Source of the DNA: Entophlyctis helioformis
Taxonomy: Eukaryota > Chytridiomycota > Chytridiomycetes > Chytridiales > Chytriomycetaceae
Length of the DNA stretch: 64,000 nt
NCBI GenBank assembly: GCA_025526915.1
Contig: JAHLKH010000059.1
Coordinates: 62,001-126,000, forward strand
Direction: 5' to 3'
Part shown: positions 62,004-64,000 of the stretch, one piece after another
How positions within the stretch are numbered: position 1 is the first letter of the stretch
Layout: the number at the start of each line of letters is the position of its first letter
Notes under the pieces: generated by a model
Told to the model about the DNA's origin: nothing
The model's database searches: none
What the model saw: the letters and a program-made list of their open reading frames with translations, nothing else
Made by a program: the position numbers and the translations under genes

Positions 62004-63641
62004 ACAGACAGCCAAAGAGTCGCCGCCATCGTCCTGGCAGAGCGCCTGCGCTGTCTCGCATCTCCACTCGCTCACACCCCTCATGCACGAGACAGGCTGG
62101 TCGTTGGCTCCATTGCCGTCGCGCTGGAGACGGCACGGCTGCTCAGAAACGTCGTCAGTGGCAGCAAGTGGAAGGACAACAAGTCGCTCACAGACGCTGT
62201 CAGGAACGTCGGCATCAGACTGGAGAGCACGCAGCCCATTGGTGAGCAGCTGTACCGTCCTGCCCATGCCTGCCCAGCACCTGCCCGCACCAGCTCACAC
62301 GGCCCGCCCGCACAGAAATGTCTGCCCTTGGCATGGTCAAGCGGGTCCTTCACCTGATCCAGGAAGAGCAGCTCGTGTACGTTGCTGAGAATCCCGGCCC
62401 GGAGCCAGAGGGCAACGACTACAGAGAGAATATCCTTTTGCATCCCTTGCTTCTATGCTGCTTTCCGATTGTCTTTCTGCTTGCCATGCATGCCATGCCT
62501 GCCATGCCTGCCATGCACTGGCTCCATTCGTTGTGCATGGCGTTGCCACGCCACCTGGCGAGAACCCTTGACAAGATCCTGGGGTTGGCTTTGATACAGA
62601 TGAAGAGTGCGCTGCGTCAGGCCATTTCCGAGATGATCGACGAGCTGGAGACGGCCAGCTCCAACATTGCCAGCCAGGCGTTGGAGCACATTCATTCCAA
62701 GTGGGTCCATGCCGGCGATTTGCTGTCTTGGCGATGCACAGACTGACCACAGATCGGCATTTACAGCGAGATCATCTTGACGGTGGGTGGATCCCCGGTT
62801 GTCGAGCAGTTCCTGAAGGAGGCTGCCAAGCTGCGCCGGTTCCAGGTTCTCGTAACAGAAGCCGCGCCTTGGTGAGACCTTCTCGCGATCGTGTTGTGTA
62901 TGGTAGTGTGGCTGGACTGACTGCGCAAGCCAGGTATGATGGACAGGAGATGGCTGCATCTCTTGCAGCTGCCGGCATCGACACGACGCTTGTGACGGAC
63001 AGCGCCATCTTTGCTGTCATGTCGCGTGCGAACAAGGTCATTCTTGGTGCACACGCAGGTGCGTTTGGCCGGCACCAGCACACTGCCTTCCAGGGCAGAA
63101 TTCAAAGCTGACCGAGAGAGCATCGATACACGTGCGGTTGTTTCTGCAGTGTTGGCCAACGGCGGTGTTGTTGCAGTAAGTGGCAGCCACATTGTCGCTT
63201 CGTCTGCCAAGCACCACTCGACGCCCGTCGTCGTTCTGGCTGGACTCCACACGATCTCGCCGACGTACCCATATGACACTGGCGTGTTCAACTTGTGTGT
63301 GAGCCCCAACGCCGCCAACAACTTTGAGAATGGTGAGCCATCTGCTGTTTGCCAGAATATGCGGTAGTATGCCGTCTAGACTGGTGGCTGACTCGCGGCG
63401 TGCCTTGCCTGAAAACAGCCGAGAAACTCAAGGATGTCGATCTGCCCACACCGCTTTACGACTATGTTGCACCAGAGTTTGTGTCGCTCTTTATCACGAA
63501 CATGTACGTGTTGGCACGCTTTGTCCGCCGTGCGCCAATCTTGATGCTCTTGACACTAAGCGTTACAACAATGCGCGTCACAGCGGACCCCACCCGCCAA
63601 CGTACATTCAACGTCTCGTGTCCGAGTCGTATCTCGAATAA
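61921..63641 (+). CDS. GCD7: Translation initiation factor eIF2B subunit beta
   Basis: Regulatory subunit of the eIF2B complex, the nucleotide exchange factor for eIF2 and target of the integrated stress response. Exons: 61921-61970, 62096-62241, 62316-62700, 62767-62871, 62934-63058, 63150-63332, 63419-63503 and 63584-63641; 378 aa. Blocks: [94 protein letters not shown] [29 protein letters not shown]. It is about 27 residues longer than human eIF2B beta. The extra length lies at 62410-62590, which may hide an intron of a length divisible by three. AATAAA (63637-63642) overlaps the stop codon. Confidence 0.94.
61973..62012 (+). repeat. (CAGC)n/(GACA)n repeat in eIF2B beta intron 1
   Basis: Tandem CAGC units changing to GACA units directly after the GTCAGC donor of the intron 61971-62095. 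Confidence 0.6.
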
Positions 63642-63695
63642 ATCATGCGGCAAAACAGTGGCGTTTTTCACCTCGGAAACGCTACTTTCGACAAG

Positions 63696-64000
63696 ATGAG
63701 CGATGAGCTTGCAGAGTCCCTTGAGACAATGACTGTCGAAGAGCTTGCCGAGGTGAGCGTCGGATGCTACAGCCGACTGGCGAGCCGGGACGCCAGCCAT
63801 TGCATGCCACGCTTGCCAGGCACTTACTGGCGGATGAAATGCCATCCGCATGTGCCTCAACCGAACCCGTCCCGACCCAAAACACGCACTTTGACACGCC
63901 GCGACCGTGCTGGGCTCGCCCAACCAGACGGTTTTCAAGACGGTCAAAGCAGGCAACGCAGCACAGCTCAGCAAGATATGCTCGAGCAAGCACCAGCAGG
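63696..64000 (+). CDS. Unidentified gene, 3' partial
   Basis: An ATG at 63696 opens 19 codons (MSDELAESLETMTVEELAE) ending at GAG|GTGAGC (63752). A CCAG acceptor at 63927 continues in phase 0 from 63928 to the window end with TVFKTVKAGNAAQLSKICSS. The 175-nt intron would be longer than average. The second part has a faint ankyrin-like look (A-x-x-G-N-x-x-x-L). I do not recognise the family. It starts 54 bp after the eIF2B beta stop on the same strand. Confidence 0.35.
   Translation, partial: MSDELAESLETMTVEELAEVSVGCYSRLASRDASHCMPRLPGTYWRMKCHPHVPQPNPSRPKTRTLTRRDRAGLAQPDGFQDGQSRQRSTAQQDMLEQAPA

Overview
This is nuclear DNA of a compact, GC-rich eukaryote, most likely a zoosporic (flagellated) fungus of the chytrid or blastoclad grade. 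The evidence is a combination of fungal-type genes (a membrane J-protein of fungal architecture, a Rim2-type carrier, TRA1, YJU2), genes of motile cilia (DRC7, an AXDND1 homologue, a Fuzzy-like protein) and an Integrator subunit (INTS9), which yeasts lack. Genes are packed at about one per 3 kb. I modelled 21 protein-coding genes with about 124 introns, mostly 57-100 nt long, with GTGCGT/GTAAGC/GTGAGC-type donors; eight introns start with GC. I saw no rRNA, tRNA, CRISPR array or transposon. Exon coordinates come from matching conserved protein blocks across reading frames and checking that splice phases add up. They are models, not transcript data.

Layout. 1-6380 (+): UTP10/HEATR1, cut by the window start. 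6435-9400 (-): NPRL3 (GATOR1). 9630-21774 (+): TRA1/TRRAP. 21862-22979 (-): YJU2, with its start codon split by an intron. 23031-31630 (+): TOR kinase. 31708-34100 (+): INTS9-like. 34121-34904 (-): ribosomal protein eL28. 35440-37273 (+): pyrimidine-nucleotide carrier. 37541-39200 (-): CAF1 deadenylase. 39393-39860 (-): NDUFC2-like subunit. 40033-42062 (-): Fuzzy-like longin protein. 42198-46731 (-): SEC8/EXOC4. 46805-48723 (+): PGK. 48873-52677 (-): DRC7. 52724-54115 (+): TPI. 54177-56951 (-): AXDND1 homologue. 56969-58276 (-): membrane J-protein. 58927-59343 (+): secreted repeat protein. 60045-61725 (+): D-Ala-D-Ala ligase-like ATP-grasp enzyme. 61921-63641 (+): eIF2B beta. From 63696 (+): an unidentified gene cut by the window end.

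The genes fall into two functional groups. The left half is a growth-control neighbourhood: TOR, its upstream inhibitor subunit NPRL3, a second giant PIKK-family protein (TRA1), and TOR outputs (UTP10 and eL28, with eIF2B beta far to the right). The middle mixes ciliary genes (Fuzzy-like, DRC7, AXDND1) with the exocyst and two glycolytic enzymes. Four head-to-head pairs share very short promoters: NPRL3/TRA1 (229 bp), YJU2/TOR (51 bp), SEC8/PGK (73 bp) and DRC7/TPI (46 bp).

Six sites in four genes (three in TOR, one each in NPRL3, INTS9 and the J-protein gene) look like single missing bases. They resemble homopolymer-type consensus errors more than real mutations. The most unusual structure is a TOR intron made largely of 23 copies of TTGTG. 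It lies between the kinase and FATC domains and is open in the TOR reading frame throughout.
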